DNA of 36,816 nt. Source: an uncultured Lachnospiraceae bacterium. GTDB lineage: Bacteria; Bacillota; Clostridia; Lachnospirales; Lachnospiraceae. Within the stretch, counting starts at the first letter, position 1. The number at the start of each line of letters is the position of its first letter. This document shows positions 16,720 to 25,196 of the stretch, in pieces. The stretch covers positions 1 through 36,816 of the forward strand of contig CAJKWK010000024.1 of the NCBI GenBank assembly GCA_905203555.1, in the 5' to 3' direction. Both the position numbers and the translations under genes were made by a program. The notes below the pieces were generated by a model. The model ran no database searches. It was given only the letters and a program-made list of their open reading frames with translations, and was not told the origin of the DNA.

Positions 16720-18422
16720 AATTCCATCCCCCGGTATCGATTCAGACAGGCAAAGATTTCCTGTTGTCTCGGCATCGCCATATTTGCCACACTGGAGCGG
16801 CTTTCACACAAACCTTCCAACCCATCCTTTTCCATTTTTTCCACCAACTTTTTCACCACGTCCTGCATCCTTGTCCGTCCGCCGAACAAATGCTGTTCCG
16901 CATATTTTACGAAATAGCCGAGGGCTGTCACCTGCTCACTGTCTGCCAGCTGCTCTACATAACGCAGATCTATCTGCTCCCGGTTGATCTGTACCGCCTC
17001 TTTTCCCATTGTTTTCATCTTGATTCGGTCGTTCCCGCGAAATCCTCTGCTCTGTTTCGGGCATCGATCAAAGACCGGCGCTTTTGCCGGCTCTTCCAAT
17101 CCGGACAGCGCCGGAAAACACTCAGCCTCTTTCTTTGCAAATGCGGTGATTTCCTTCGGTTCATATCGATCCATCTGCACGATCGTATCTGCAATGTGGA
17201 AATATGCGCCGGAACTTCCCGCAACAATCACCGTCGAAATATCATAGTTCTCATACAACTCCCGAATCCGGTCGATAAACGGCGTAATCGGCTCCATTTC
17301 CCGGTGGATCACCCTCTGCATCAGCTCGTCACGAATCATAAAATTCGTTGCGCTTGTATCTTCGTCAATCAAAAGCGTATGTGTCCCTGCCTCCATACTT
17401 TCCACTACATTTGCCGCCTGCGATGTACTTCCGCTGGCATCCTCGGTATCAAATCCACACGTTTCCTTCCCATTCGGCAAATCATTGATAAACATAGAAA
17501 TATCCGTTTTCTTAATACTTCTTCCATCTTCCGCCCGTATCTTCATCGCACTGTTTTCCGTAATCACATATTCTCTTCCGTCTCCTGCGATGTGATTATA
17601 TACTCCTAATTCCAAGGCTTTTAACAAGGTCGACTTCCCATGATAACCGCCTCCCACGATCAGCGTAATTCCTTTACGGATTCCCATTCCTGTAATTTCT
17701 CCCTTATGCGGCAGACAGAGTGTCACCTCCAGTTCTTTTGGAGAGACAAATGCAACAGCGCCACGCATCGGTTTTGCAGACACACCGGATTCTCTCGGCA
17801 GAATAGAACCGTTTGCAACAAATGCTACAAGTCCCAAATCCTTTAGCTGTCCTCGGATATATTCCTGATCCTCTGCAAGTTCGATCACATGCCGGAGCCT
17901 TTTCTGATCCATATTTTTATAATACAATGTCTGATCCACACAATCCGGAAGAAACTCAAACAAAATCTTTTCCAGTTCCCGCGCATTGATGGTTCTTCCG
18001 TTTGCCGGAAATCCAATCTCCATACGCAAAACAATATCTCCACTTGCAGTATGAATCTGGCACGCAGTCCGTTCCAGCACTTCCTGTCCGCATCTGCTGA
18101 CCGCGATCAAACCACTCTTTCCGGAACCTTTTGCTTTAAACGCATACTGCTCTGCCGCCCGTCCAAACTGTCTTGTCAACTCATCCTGCAATGCAATCCT
18201 CTGTTGTTTTCCGCGAAAATATTCTTTAGGAAACCCGGCGCCCGCCCCTTTCACATGCACACTGACCTTAGACGGAGATGCAAACGGATCTCCCTGTACA
18301 TGATCAATCGAAAGCACATATCCCGGAAACTGATACGTTCCTTTTGTATCCTTATATGCCGGATATCCTTTATGATCAATTCTCTTTAATAAACTTCTCA
18401 ACTCTGTTGCTGTCTGCATCAT
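16716..18422 (-). CDS. COG3044-type predicted ATPase of the ABC class
   Basis: A 568-residue protein of an uncharacterised ABC-class ATPase family (COG3044; related to trypanosome MRB1590). Visible features are an N-terminal domain (about 1-240), an atypical Walker A VGGGYHGKST (256-265), a signature-like GSTSQAANVVE (331-341), and Walker B TLLIDEDTSATN (349-360). The C-terminal domain ends CLNRYRGMEL. Family members are thought to bind nucleic acid, but no reaction is established. It overlaps sbcD by four bases, so it is likely made with SbcCD and may work on the same DNA structures; that link is inference. No signal peptide or membrane segment. Confidence 0.88.
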   Translation of the reverse strand: MMQTATELRSLLKRIDHKGYPAYKDTKGTYQFPGYVLSIDHVQGDPFASPSKVSVHVKGAGAGFPKEYFRGKQQRIALQDELTRQFGRAAEQYAFKAKGSGKSGLIAVSRCGQEVLERTACQIHTASGDIVLRMEIGFPANGRTINARELEKILFEFLPDCVDQTLYYKNMDQKRLRHVIELAEDQEYIRGQLKDLGLVAFVANGSILPRESGVSAKPMRGAVAFVSPKELEVTLCLPHKGEITGMGIRKGITLIVGGGYHGKSTLLKALELGVYNHIAGDGREYVITENSAMKIRAEDGRSIKKTDISMFINDLPNGKETCGFDTEDASGSTSQAANVVESMEAGTHTLLIDEDTSATNFMIRDELMQRVIHREMEPITPFIDRIRELYENYDISTVIVAGSSGAYFHIADTIVQMDRYEPKEITAFAKKEAECFPALSGLEEPAKAPVFDRCPKQSRGFRGNDRIKMKTMGKEAVQINREQIDLRYVEQLADSEQVTALGYFVKYAEQHLFGGRTRMQDVVKKLVEKMEKDGLEGLCESRSSVANMAMPRQQEIFACLNRYRGMEL

Positions 18423-18470
18423 TTTCTTCTCACTGCTCCATTTCTATTTATATTGTCTTAATTCTTCCTT

Positions 18471-20486
18471 CTATCGGATTCCATAGCAATCCACCGAAAT
18501 CACTGCACCGGAATCCAGTTCCCTTACTTCTACCTCCGCATCTACCGAAGTATCTGCCGGATGCAGAAGTGGCTGCACACACAACGCCTGAGGAATCAAC
18601 CTTCCATTCCATTCCGCCAGTTCTTCCTCGGTTTCATACCGGTGCATCACAGTACCGCCGCTTACTCCCATCGGAGTTGGAAAACTTTCCCAAATCTTCA
18701 CAGACTGCACCGGATAATCAAATATCTGCTGCGTCAGATTCACGCCATGCTCTGCCAAAAACTCACAACAAGTTTCAAAAAACGGATAAATACAAGCCTC
18801 TGTCGTCCTCCGATACACCTGCGACTCCAATTTTATTTTTCCAACAGGAAATGCCGTCTCTAAATCAAACAGTTTAACCTCTTCTATATCTTTTTGATAA
18901 CATTCCAGAAATTTCTTTTTTTCTGACTCTGTCAAAGACAAGGTCTGTCTAAAAACACCGTCATCCCATACAAATCTGGCATCTTCTGCCATCTCTGCAT
19001 CCTCCGTTGTAAGCGGATACGCAGCCCGTTTATATTCCATGGTATCATACACTTCCCCAAATGCAAGAAAATTCTCCCTTGATACCGGATACGTCCGATA
19101 CATATTCTTGCCATTCTGTTTTTCAAAACAGACCGTTACCTTCGTATACTCCGATGCCGTCTTTTGTTCCATCTGATCCTGCACCAGCTCTTCCCTCACA
19201 AGCCGCACCCAGCGCATTCCCGACTCCTTTGCGTCCTCAGAAAATGCATACTCCTCCATTCTGGTGTCTGTCGCATAATTTGCCTCATGATCCCTCATGC
19301 TCCAATACGTGTCCTGATCCATATCCAGACCGGACAATGCAATTTTCAATCGTGCAACATCCTCATCCTCAGGAACTTCTGCATCATATCTTCCCGCATT
19401 TCCCAGCATGACACAAATAAATACAACTACTATGGCACTTTCTGCTGCCATCTGCCCTTTTCTTCTCCCCATACTTTGAAATGGATTTTGTAAAAGGCGC
19501 TCCAAAACACAATGTACAATCAGTACCGATAAAACACCTGCTGCCAATAAAATTCCCCATACAATACTCCGGTTCCAGCTCCCCCACTCACTGACCGTCA
19601 GCAAAAATCCACAAACAGCTGTCCCGGCTAATATAGAAACAGCCAGCTCTACTCCTCGCTCTGCCTGTTGCAAAGCAAAGACCTTTCCAACATTTTCCGT
19701 CTTTCTCCGTTTCTCCACTGCCATCGTCAAAAACGCCAGAACTACAATCCAGATTACTGCCGCCAGACACGCAGTCCAATCCGGATGATATTCCAACAAT
19801 TCAAACTTTTCACTGATCTGCTGACCGGACAGACTACTCGCCAGTTTCCATGGAGCCAAACATTGCTCCGCCCGTTCCAGCAACGGACTTTTATAAAAAG
19901 TCTTATAAAACTGTTCCATAAAAATCAAACAGCCATTTCTCAGAAAGATTTGAAACCAGCATAACAACAACCCCACGATACACAAGGCAGAGATCCAATG
20001 CCCGCAAACGCAAACCGAAAAAATTGCAATATGATAAAAAAGCAAAAAAATCATTCCATATACCAAAATACTAATCCCGGTATAGCTTACAGAACCCTTC
20101 AAGAATATCTCATCCAAACTGCTCTGGTAAATTCCGCAAAACAGCATATAACATATCATAGAAAGTAATCCATGCAGCAAACCATGCAGATAGCGACTAT
20201 AAAAAATCGTACGTTTCTTAACCGGAAGACTGAAATAAAAGTTCTGTTTCTGCGTCTGCAAAAGGTACGAAAACTCCACGAATCCAATCACCAGTCCCAA
20301 CCCGGCACACACACTCAACACCAGCCAATTGCTGCCCATCCCGAAGAACGTATAGAACTGGTCCAACTGCAGTCTTACCATCATCACGCCCAACAGGATT
20401 CCATAACTTCCCCAGCATAAAATCGCCACCAGATGCCCACGCCCTGCTTCTCTCAGCCAATTAATGTAAGACTTTCCGGATGTCAT
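18471..20486 (-). CDS. ABC transporter permease with large extracytoplasmic C-terminal region
   Basis: A 671-residue protein: the N-terminal half has about eight hydrophobic segments (e.g. LVAILCWGSYGILLGVMMV; NWLVLSVCAGLGLVIGFV). The C-terminal half is soluble, rich in Glu, Asp and Tyr, and reminiscent of DUF6449-type ABC permeases. Start 20486 is chosen because GGAGGAGAGTGGAT precedes it; an in-frame ATG seven codons upstream lacks a site. It overlaps the end of a degraded ABC ATPase gene (20461-20684) by 26 bases, the usual coupling of ATPase and permease. With its ATPase dead, the permease is probably non-functional unless another ATPase serves it. It is followed 48 bases later by the COG3044-type gene. 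Confidence 0.8.
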   Translation of the reverse strand: MTSGKSYINWLREAGRGHLVAILCWGSYGILLGVMMVRLQLDQFYTFFGMGSNWLVLSVCAGLGLVIGFVEFSYLLQTQKQNFYFSLPVKKRTIFYSRYLHGLLHGLLSMICYMLFCGIYQSSLDEIFLKGSVSYTGISILVYGMIFLLFYHIAIFSVCVCGHWISALCIVGLLLCWFQIFLRNGCLIFMEQFYKTFYKSPLLERAEQCLAPWKLASSLSGQQISEKFELLEYHPDWTACLAAVIWIVVLAFLTMAVEKRRKTENVGKVFALQQAERGVELAVSILAGTAVCGFLLTVSEWGSWNRSIVWGILLAAGVLSVLIVHCVLERLLQNPFQSMGRRKGQMAAESAIVVVFICVMLGNAGRYDAEVPEDEDVARLKIALSGLDMDQDTYWSMRDHEANYATDTRMEEYAFSEDAKESGMRWVRLVREELVQDQMEQKTASEYTKVTVCFEKQNGKNMYRTYPVSRENFLAFGEVYDTMEYKRAAYPLTTEDAEMAEDARFVWDDGVFRQTLSLTESEKKKFLECYQKDIEEVKLFDLETAFPVGKIKLESQVYRRTTEACIYPFFETCCEFLAEHGVNLTQQIFDYPVQSVKIWESFPTPMGVSGGTVMHRYETEEELAEWNGRLIPQALCVQPLLHPADTSVDAEVEVRELDSGAVISVDCYGIR

Positions 20487-20684
20487 ATCCACTCTCCTCC
20501 ATTTCACTCAAAAAAATCTCTTCCAAAGACATCGGAACCTCCCCGTAAAAACAAGGAAACCACCCTTTCCAGCGCCATTCGTTCCCAGCAGCCCATACAT
20601 GATCCCTTCCGGAATCTCCATCGATACATCATTTACTGCACAGACCGTATCAAACTTCTTTGTCAAATGTTCTATCCGGATCAT
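20461..20684 (-). pseudogene. ABC transporter ATPase, internal deletion remnant
   Basis: From the ATG at 20684 (with AGAGGAGGAAATAT upstream) the frame reads a normal ABC ATPase start, MIRIEHLTKKFDTVCAVNDV, through the P-loop GLLGTNGAGK. The sequence then breaks within a few codons. In another frame the typical C-terminal tail follows: FPCFYGEVPMSLEEIFLSE, then MEESGYDIRKVLH and stop at 20461. About 200 or more codons (rest of Walker A, signature, Walker B) are missing compared with a normal ATPase of about 280-300 residues. The tail overlaps the permease start exactly as intact ATPase/permease pairs do. This is a clear deletion pseudogene. Confidence 0.85.
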
Positions 20685-20792
20685 ATATTTCCTCCTCTCA
20701 GCTATGTTCTAATAATACCACAAGTAAAGAAAAGAAAGAAGTTTCTATAAAACTCAAAATAGTCCACCGGACTGTTTTATCGCATACATGAC

Positions 20793-20853
20793 AACAAAAA
20801 TCCAGTTAAGAACTCTTCGGATGTTCTCCGAACTCATTGTCCCTAACTGGATT
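20793..20853 (-). terminator. terminator of glnN
   Basis: Minus strand AATCCAGTTA (20844-20853) pairs with TAACTGGATT (20799-20808), with an inner TTCGGA/TCCGAA hairpin. A T-run (ATTTTTG) follows. It lies 20 bases past the glnN stop. Confidence 0.8.
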
Positions 20854-20872
20854 CTTCTCTTTTCGCTATCTT

Positions 20873-22987
20873 CTATACTTCAAACATCAAATCGCCGTAA
20901 GAAGGCATTGGCCATACTTCCTTATCCACGATCATCTCCATCTTATCAACCGGTGCACGAAGCGCCTCCATTGCAGGCATTACTTTCTCATAATAGTAAT
21001 GTGCCTGCTCCGGTCCTTCCTGCATTGATGATGCATACTCCGTCACTTCTTCCAACATACGCAGCGCATCTCTTGTTTCCTTCAAATGTACAGATACTTC
21101 TTTTAAAATCTCACTCTGTACCTCTGCATCTGCTCCCGCATCCCGTACTGCGATCACTGTATCTGCCAACGTCTTCGTATATCCGATAAACGCCGGAATA
21201 AACTGTTTACTGGCCATATCAATCATTGTACGGGCTTCGATATTAATCGCTTTCGCATACGCTTCATATTGGATTTCAGCACGAGATTCCAACTCAGCTC
21301 TTGTAAATACATGAAAACGTTCAAACAACGCTACTGTCTTTTCTGAAACAATCGCAGGAATCGCCTCTACCATAGATTTGATATTCGGCAGTCCCCGGCG
21401 CTCTGCTTCTTTAACCCACTCTTCCGAATAGCCATTTCCATTGAAAATAATCCACTGATTCTCAATGGCATACTCTTTGATCAGATCATGTACTGCTTTA
21501 TCAAAATCTTCTGCCTGCTCAAGCACATCACAGGTATCTGCAAATGCCTCTGCCACAATTGTATTCAGTACAATATTTGAGTTTGCGACAGAATCTCTGG
21601 AACCTACCATACGGAATTCAAATTTATTTCCGGTAAAAGCAAACGGTGATGTACGATTTCGGTCCGTTGCATCTTTGTACAGATCCGGAAGCGTTGTAAC
21701 TCCTGTACGAAGTGTACCTCCCTTCAAACTATGTGTTGCTTCCCCGGTACTCACCAGCTGCTCAATCACATCTTCTAACTGCTCTCCCAAAAATACAGAA
21801 ATAATTGCCGGCGGCGCCTCATCTGCTCCAAGACGATGATCATTTCCCGGATCTGCTGCAGACTCTCTCAGAAGATCCGCATATTTGTTAACCGCCTTCA
21901 AAATACAAGTCAACACTAACAAAAACTGTGTATTTTCATGCGGGGTCTTTCCCGGATCCAACATATTAATTCCATCATCTGTGATCAGAGACCAGTTATT
22001 ATGTTTTCCCGAACCATTGACACCGGCAAACGGTTTTTCATGCAGCAGACATTTCATACCATGCTGTCCTGCCACCCGTTTCAGAGTCTGCATCACAATC
22101 TGATTGTGATCTACTGCAATATTCGCTTTCGCATAAATCGGTGCCAGCTCATGCTGTGCCGGAGCCACCTCGTTGTGCTGTGTTTTAGAAGATACACCGA
22201 CCTTCCAAAGTTCAATATTGACATCACGCATAAACGATGCAATTCTCTGACGAATCGTTCCAAAATAATGATCATCCAACTCCTGACCCTTCGGCGGCAT
22301 CGCTCCAAACAGGGTTCGTCCGGTATAAATCAGGTCTTTTCTCTGCAAAAACTTCTCCGCATTCACCAGGAAATACTCCTGTTCGGCTCCCACGGAAGGA
22401 GTCACTTTCTTAGAAGTCGTATTTCCAAACAATCGCAGCAGACGAATGGATTCTTTATCAATCGCTTCCATTGAACGAAGCAACGGTGTTTTTTGATCTA
22501 ACGCCTCACCTTTGTAAGAACAAAATGCCGTTGGAATACATAAGGTCGCTCCTGCTGCATCCTGTCTTACAAACGCAGGGGACGTACAGTCCCACGCAGT
22601 ATAACCACGCGCCTCAAAAGTAGCGCGCAATCCACCGGAAGGGAACGAAGACGCGTCCGGTTCTCCCTTGATCAGTTCTTTTCCCGAGAAACTCATCAAC
22701 ACCTTTCCATTGGACATCGGCGCTGAAATAAAGGAGTCATGCTTCTCCGCAGTCACACCTGTCAACGGCAGAAACCAATGGGTATAATGCGTAGCCCCTT
22801 TTTCAATCGCCCACTCTTTCATCTCATGAGCAATGACATCTGCTGTCTCCAGATCCAGTTCCTTTCCCTCTTCAATGGTCTTTTTCAAATTCTTATATAC
22901 TTTATTCGGCAGTCGTTCCTGCATCACTGTATCATTAAATACATTTTCACCGAAAATTTCTGCCACATTAATCTTTTCCGAACTCAT
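20873..22987 (-). CDS. glnN: type III glutamine synthetase
   Basis: ATP-dependent ligation of ammonia to glutamate, as the large GSIII form. The 704-residue length is diagnostic (GSI is about 450 residues). Motifs include the GSIII N-terminal signature FPSGGLRATFEARGYTAWDC, the metal-site segment VGAEQEYFLV, and the ATP/metal-site segment NGSGKHNNWSLITDDG. C-terminal helices end MPSYGDLMFEV, typical of GlnN. ATG at 22987 follows GTGAGGGAACAGT, a weak ribosome binding site. The gene is monocistronic with its own promoter (23034-23062) and terminator. No GlnR or riboswitch element is evident upstream. Confidence 0.96.
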   Translation of the reverse strand: MSSEKINVAEIFGENVFNDTVMQERLPNKVYKNLKKTIEEGKELDLETADVIAHEMKEWAIEKGATHYTHWFLPLTGVTAEKHDSFISAPMSNGKVLMSFSGKELIKGEPDASSFPSGGLRATFEARGYTAWDCTSPAFVRQDAAGATLCIPTAFCSYKGEALDQKTPLLRSMEAIDKESIRLLRLFGNTTSKKVTPSVGAEQEYFLVNAEKFLQRKDLIYTGRTLFGAMPPKGQELDDHYFGTIRQRIASFMRDVNIELWKVGVSSKTQHNEVAPAQHELAPIYAKANIAVDHNQIVMQTLKRVAGQHGMKCLLHEKPFAGVNGSGKHNNWSLITDDGINMLDPGKTPHENTQFLLVLTCILKAVNKYADLLRESAADPGNDHRLGADEAPPAIISVFLGEQLEDVIEQLVSTGEATHSLKGGTLRTGVTTLPDLYKDATDRNRTSPFAFTGNKFEFRMVGSRDSVANSNIVLNTIVAEAFADTCDVLEQAEDFDKAVHDLIKEYAIENQWIIFNGNGYSEEWVKEAERRGLPNIKSMVEAIPAIVSEKTVALFERFHVFTRAELESRAEIQYEAYAKAINIEARTMIDMASKQFIPAFIGYTKTLADTVIAVRDAGADAEVQSEILKEVSVHLKETRDALRMLEEVTEYASSMQEGPEQAHYYYEKVMPAMEALRAPVDKMEMIVDKEVWPMPSYGDLMFEV

Positions 22988-23033
22988 ACTGTTCCCTCAC
23001 TTTTTTCTCTTTGGCCCTCGATTTTATGTAAAG

Positions 23034-23062
23034 AGTATACCCCACATACCTCGAAATTACAA
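23034..23062 (-). promoter_or_regulatory. promoter of glnN
   Basis: TTGTAA (23057-23062), 17-base spacer, TATACT (23034-23039) on the minus strand, about 47 bases before the glnN start. Confidence 0.7.
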
Positions 23063-23121
23063 GAAAAAAAGAGAGCACCCTCTGTAGTATTACTACTAAA
23101 TAATCATTAAAATTTGTTATA

Positions 23122-23206
23122 TCACACTTCTACTACAGGTTTTTTGATAGCTCCCAACACCAGTGCACTAACCACTGTTCCTGCTACAAGTGCCACCAGA
23201 TAATTC
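23122..23206 (-). pseudogene. fruA: remnant of a fructose PTS IIC gene (fruA tail)
   Basis: Directly after the fruK stop an open frame reads ENYLVALVAGTVVSALVLGA followed by IKKPVVEV and a stop at 23122. This is one hydrophobic helix plus a KKP tail, like the C-terminal end of fructose-specific PTS EIIC proteins. fruA normally follows fruK, and an AGGAGAACGATG start signal is still present at the fruK end. Only about 28 codons of an expected roughly 450-630 remain. The transporter is therefore lost by internal deletion. The helix alone is weak evidence; its position is what makes it convincing. Confidence 0.6.
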
Positions 23207-24133
23207 TCATCGTTCTCCTGCCTCCTCACTTATCATTGTTTTTAAAACCGTTTCTACCTCTGCCTTCGTTGCCAGATTTTCAGAAAATGCGCTGGCACTT
23301 CCCGTTGCTACTCCAACCTGAAAAGCTGTTTTATACGTTTTTGACCGCAGATATCCATACAGAAAGCCTGCCACCATCGAATCCCCGGCTCCTACAGAAT
23401 TGACTACATGACCTTTTGGCGCTGCACTTTCATATACGCTGCCATCTTCTGCCGCAAGCACAGCTCCCTCTCCCGCCATAGACACAAGCACATTTCGAGC
23501 GCCCTGCTCCTGCAGTTTTTTTGCATATTTCAGAACCTCCGCCTTTTCCTTCAGTTCCACTCCGAAAATCTCTCCCAATTCGTGATTATTGGGTTTGATC
23601 AAAAACGGATGATACTTCAATACATTCACCAGAAGATCTCTCGTCGCATCTACCACAACCCGTATGCCCTTTCCTTCCAGGAACTGCATAATATCGCTAT
23701 ACATCGTATCCGGCATGGAAGCTGGAATACTGCCTGCCAATACAAGAATGTCTCCCTTCTGAAGACCACCCAATTTCTGATAAAGCTGATTGATCACGTC
23801 CTGTTCAATCACTGGTCCCATTCCATTAATCTCGCTTTCCTCTTTCGAACGCAATTTCAAATTGATACGTGAATATCCATTCCCTACTGTGATCAATTCT
23901 TCTTTACATCCCATCTCCTGGACTCTGCGGCGGATTTCTTCTCCGGTAAATCCAGCAGTAAATCCCAGAATTGTACTTTCCATCCCCAGATTCTTCAACA
24001 CAATTGATACATTAATCCCTTTTCCTCCCGGAAATAAGATTTCCTTTTCTGTTCGATTCACCGCTCCCAATTTAAAATCCGGTACCGTTACAATATAATC
24101 CAACGACGGATTAAATGTTATGGTGTAAATCAT
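23207..24133 (-). CDS. fruK: 1-phosphofructokinase (PfkB family)
   Basis: Phosphorylates fructose 1-phosphate to fructose 1,6-bisphosphate. The 308-residue PfkB-family protein starts MIYTITFNPSLDYIVTVPDF, contains the substrate motif FPGGKGINVSIVLKNLG and the C-terminal ATP/catalytic motif VNSVGAGDSMVAGF with catalytic Asp near residue 250. The close relatives tagatose-6-phosphate kinases share these motifs. The adjacent DeoR-type regulator and PTS fructose remnant favour FruK. It has a consensus promoter with nearby operator-like repeats. The downstream fruA is deleted, so the protein's substrate must come from another transporter. Confidence 0.88.
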   Translation of the reverse strand: MIYTITFNPSLDYIVTVPDFKLGAVNRTEKEILFPGGKGINVSIVLKNLGMESTILGFTAGFTGEEIRRRVQEMGCKEELITVGNGYSRINLKLRSKEESEINGMGPVIEQDVINQLYQKLGGLQKGDILVLAGSIPASMPDTMYSDIMQFLEGKGIRVVVDATRDLLVNVLKYHPFLIKPNNHELGEIFGVELKEKAEVLKYAKKLQEQGARNVLVSMAGEGAVLAAEDGSVYESAAPKGHVVNSVGAGDSMVAGFLYGYLRSKTYKTAFQVGVATGSASAFSENLATKAEVETVLKTMISEEAGER

Positions 24134-24147
24134 AATACTTCCCTTCC

Positions 24148-24241
24148 TTTGAATGTTTTTGAATGATTTTGGTTTATTTTGACTTTATAGTCATATTATA
24201 AAACCACTTTCGGTCATTGTCAATCATTTTCATTCAAAATA
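24148..24241. promoter_or_regulatory. operator-like TTTGAATG repeats between fruK and fruR
   Basis: TTTGAATG occurs at 24148-24155 and 24158-24165 (10 bp apart) and inverted at 24231-24238. From the inverted copy the minus strand continues in 10-base units beginning TGA (TGAATGAAAA, TGATTGACAA, TGACCGAAAG) across the fruK -35. This is the kind of phased repeat bound by DeoR-family repressors. Two clusters about 75 bp apart flank the fruK promoter. Confidence 0.6.
24195..24223 (-). promoter_or_regulatory. consensus sigma-A promoter of fruK
   Basis: TTGACA (24218-24223), 17-base spacer, TATAAT (24195-24200) on the minus strand: a perfect consensus, as expected for a strongly repressed gene. 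Confidence 0.9.
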
Positions 24242-24271
24242 TTGTAAAAATCACTCACTATCGCTTATAAT
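24242..24271 (+). promoter_or_regulatory. promoter of the DeoR-family regulator
   Basis: TTGTAA (24242-24247), 18-base spacer, TATAAT (24266-24271) on the plus strand. Its -35 touches the upstream operator-like repeat. Confidence 0.75.
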
Positions 24272-24347
24272 CATATATAATAGTAATATGTGATAACAGA
24301 AATGAAACGAAGAATACAAAGTATATAATAAAAGGGAGTTTTAAAAT

Positions 24348-25091
24348 ATGTTAACCGAAGAACGAAAACAACGCATTATCCAATATATTGATGCAAATGG
24401 AGGTGCCTCCGTCCCGGATCTGATGACTCTTCTCGGAGCTTCAGAATCCACGATACGACGGGATTTGACTGATCTTGACCGAAAAGGGCTCATCACTAAG
24501 GTGCATGGCGGTGCTTTAAGCACTTCTAAAAAAATCACTGCTGATCTGGATATCTCAGAACGAGAAACCATGAACCATGGTAAAAAACTTCTGCTCGCCA
24601 AATATGCGGCATCTTTGATTACTGATGAAGATATGGTCTATCTGGATGCAGGCACTACTACCGGTCTGATTTTAGAATTTCTGACCTCTCAAAAGACAAT
24701 TTTTGTAACAAATGCAATTTCCCATGCGCGCGAACTCAGTGCACGCGGCTATCAGGTCTATCTGCCGGGCGGTCTGTTAAAATCCAGAACAGAGGCATTA
24801 ACCGGTGTAGATACATGTGAATACTTGTCACGTTTTCATTTTACCAAAGGATTTTTTGGTTCCAACGGAATTACTGTTAACCAGGGACTTACAACCCCCG
24901 ATGTATCCGAGGCAAAAGTAAAGGCAGCTGCAATGCAGCAAAGCATGGAAAAATATTTACTCTGTGACAGTTCAAAGTTTGACACCGTTTCTTCTGTTAC
25001 CTTTGCAGACTTTGATACCCCTATGATTTTAACGGATACAGACCTCCCAGCTTCATATAAAAAATATAAGAACATAAAAATTATCCACTGA
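24348..25091 (+). CDS. fruR: DeoR-family transcriptional regulator (FruR-like)
   Basis: Repressor predicted to respond to a sugar phosphate. The 247-residue protein has the DeoR helix-turn-helix MLTEERKQRIIQYIDANG...SESTIRRDLTDLDRKGLI (1-50) followed by VHGGAL. The DeoRC ligand domain follows (about 75-232; DAGTTTGLILEFL, FVTNAISHARELSARGYQVY, GSNGIT). Transcribed divergently from fruK across shared operator-like repeats, so it probably controls fruK and itself in response to fructose 1-phosphate. Start has AAAGGGAG upstream. The symbol is assigned from context; a lacR-type role is less likely. Confidence 0.85.
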   Translation: MLTEERKQRIIQYIDANGGASVPDLMTLLGASESTIRRDLTDLDRKGLITKVHGGALSTSKKITADLDISERETMNHGKKLLLAKYAASLITDEDMVYLDAGTTTGLILEFLTSQKTIFVTNAISHARELSARGYQVYLPGGLLKSRTEALTGVDTCEYLSRFHFTKGFFGSNGITVNQGLTTPDVSEAKVKAAAMQQSMEKYLLCDSSKFDTVSSVTFADFDTPMILTDTDLPASYKKYKNIKIIH

Positions 25092-25112
25092 TTTTCACTG
25101 CAAAAAACCCCA

Positions 25113-25170
25113 AAAAACGCCCTGACAGAAAGACATCGCTTTGAATGTACTTTCCATCAGGACGTTTTTA
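25113..25170. terminator. bidirectional terminator between fruR and fba
   Basis: AAAAAACGCCCTGA (from 25113) pairs imperfectly with TCAGGACGTTTTT (to 25170). Flanking A and T runs allow it to stop both converging transcripts. Confidence 0.8.
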
Positions 25171-25196
25171 ATTTACTGTAATTTTCTATTTACTGC

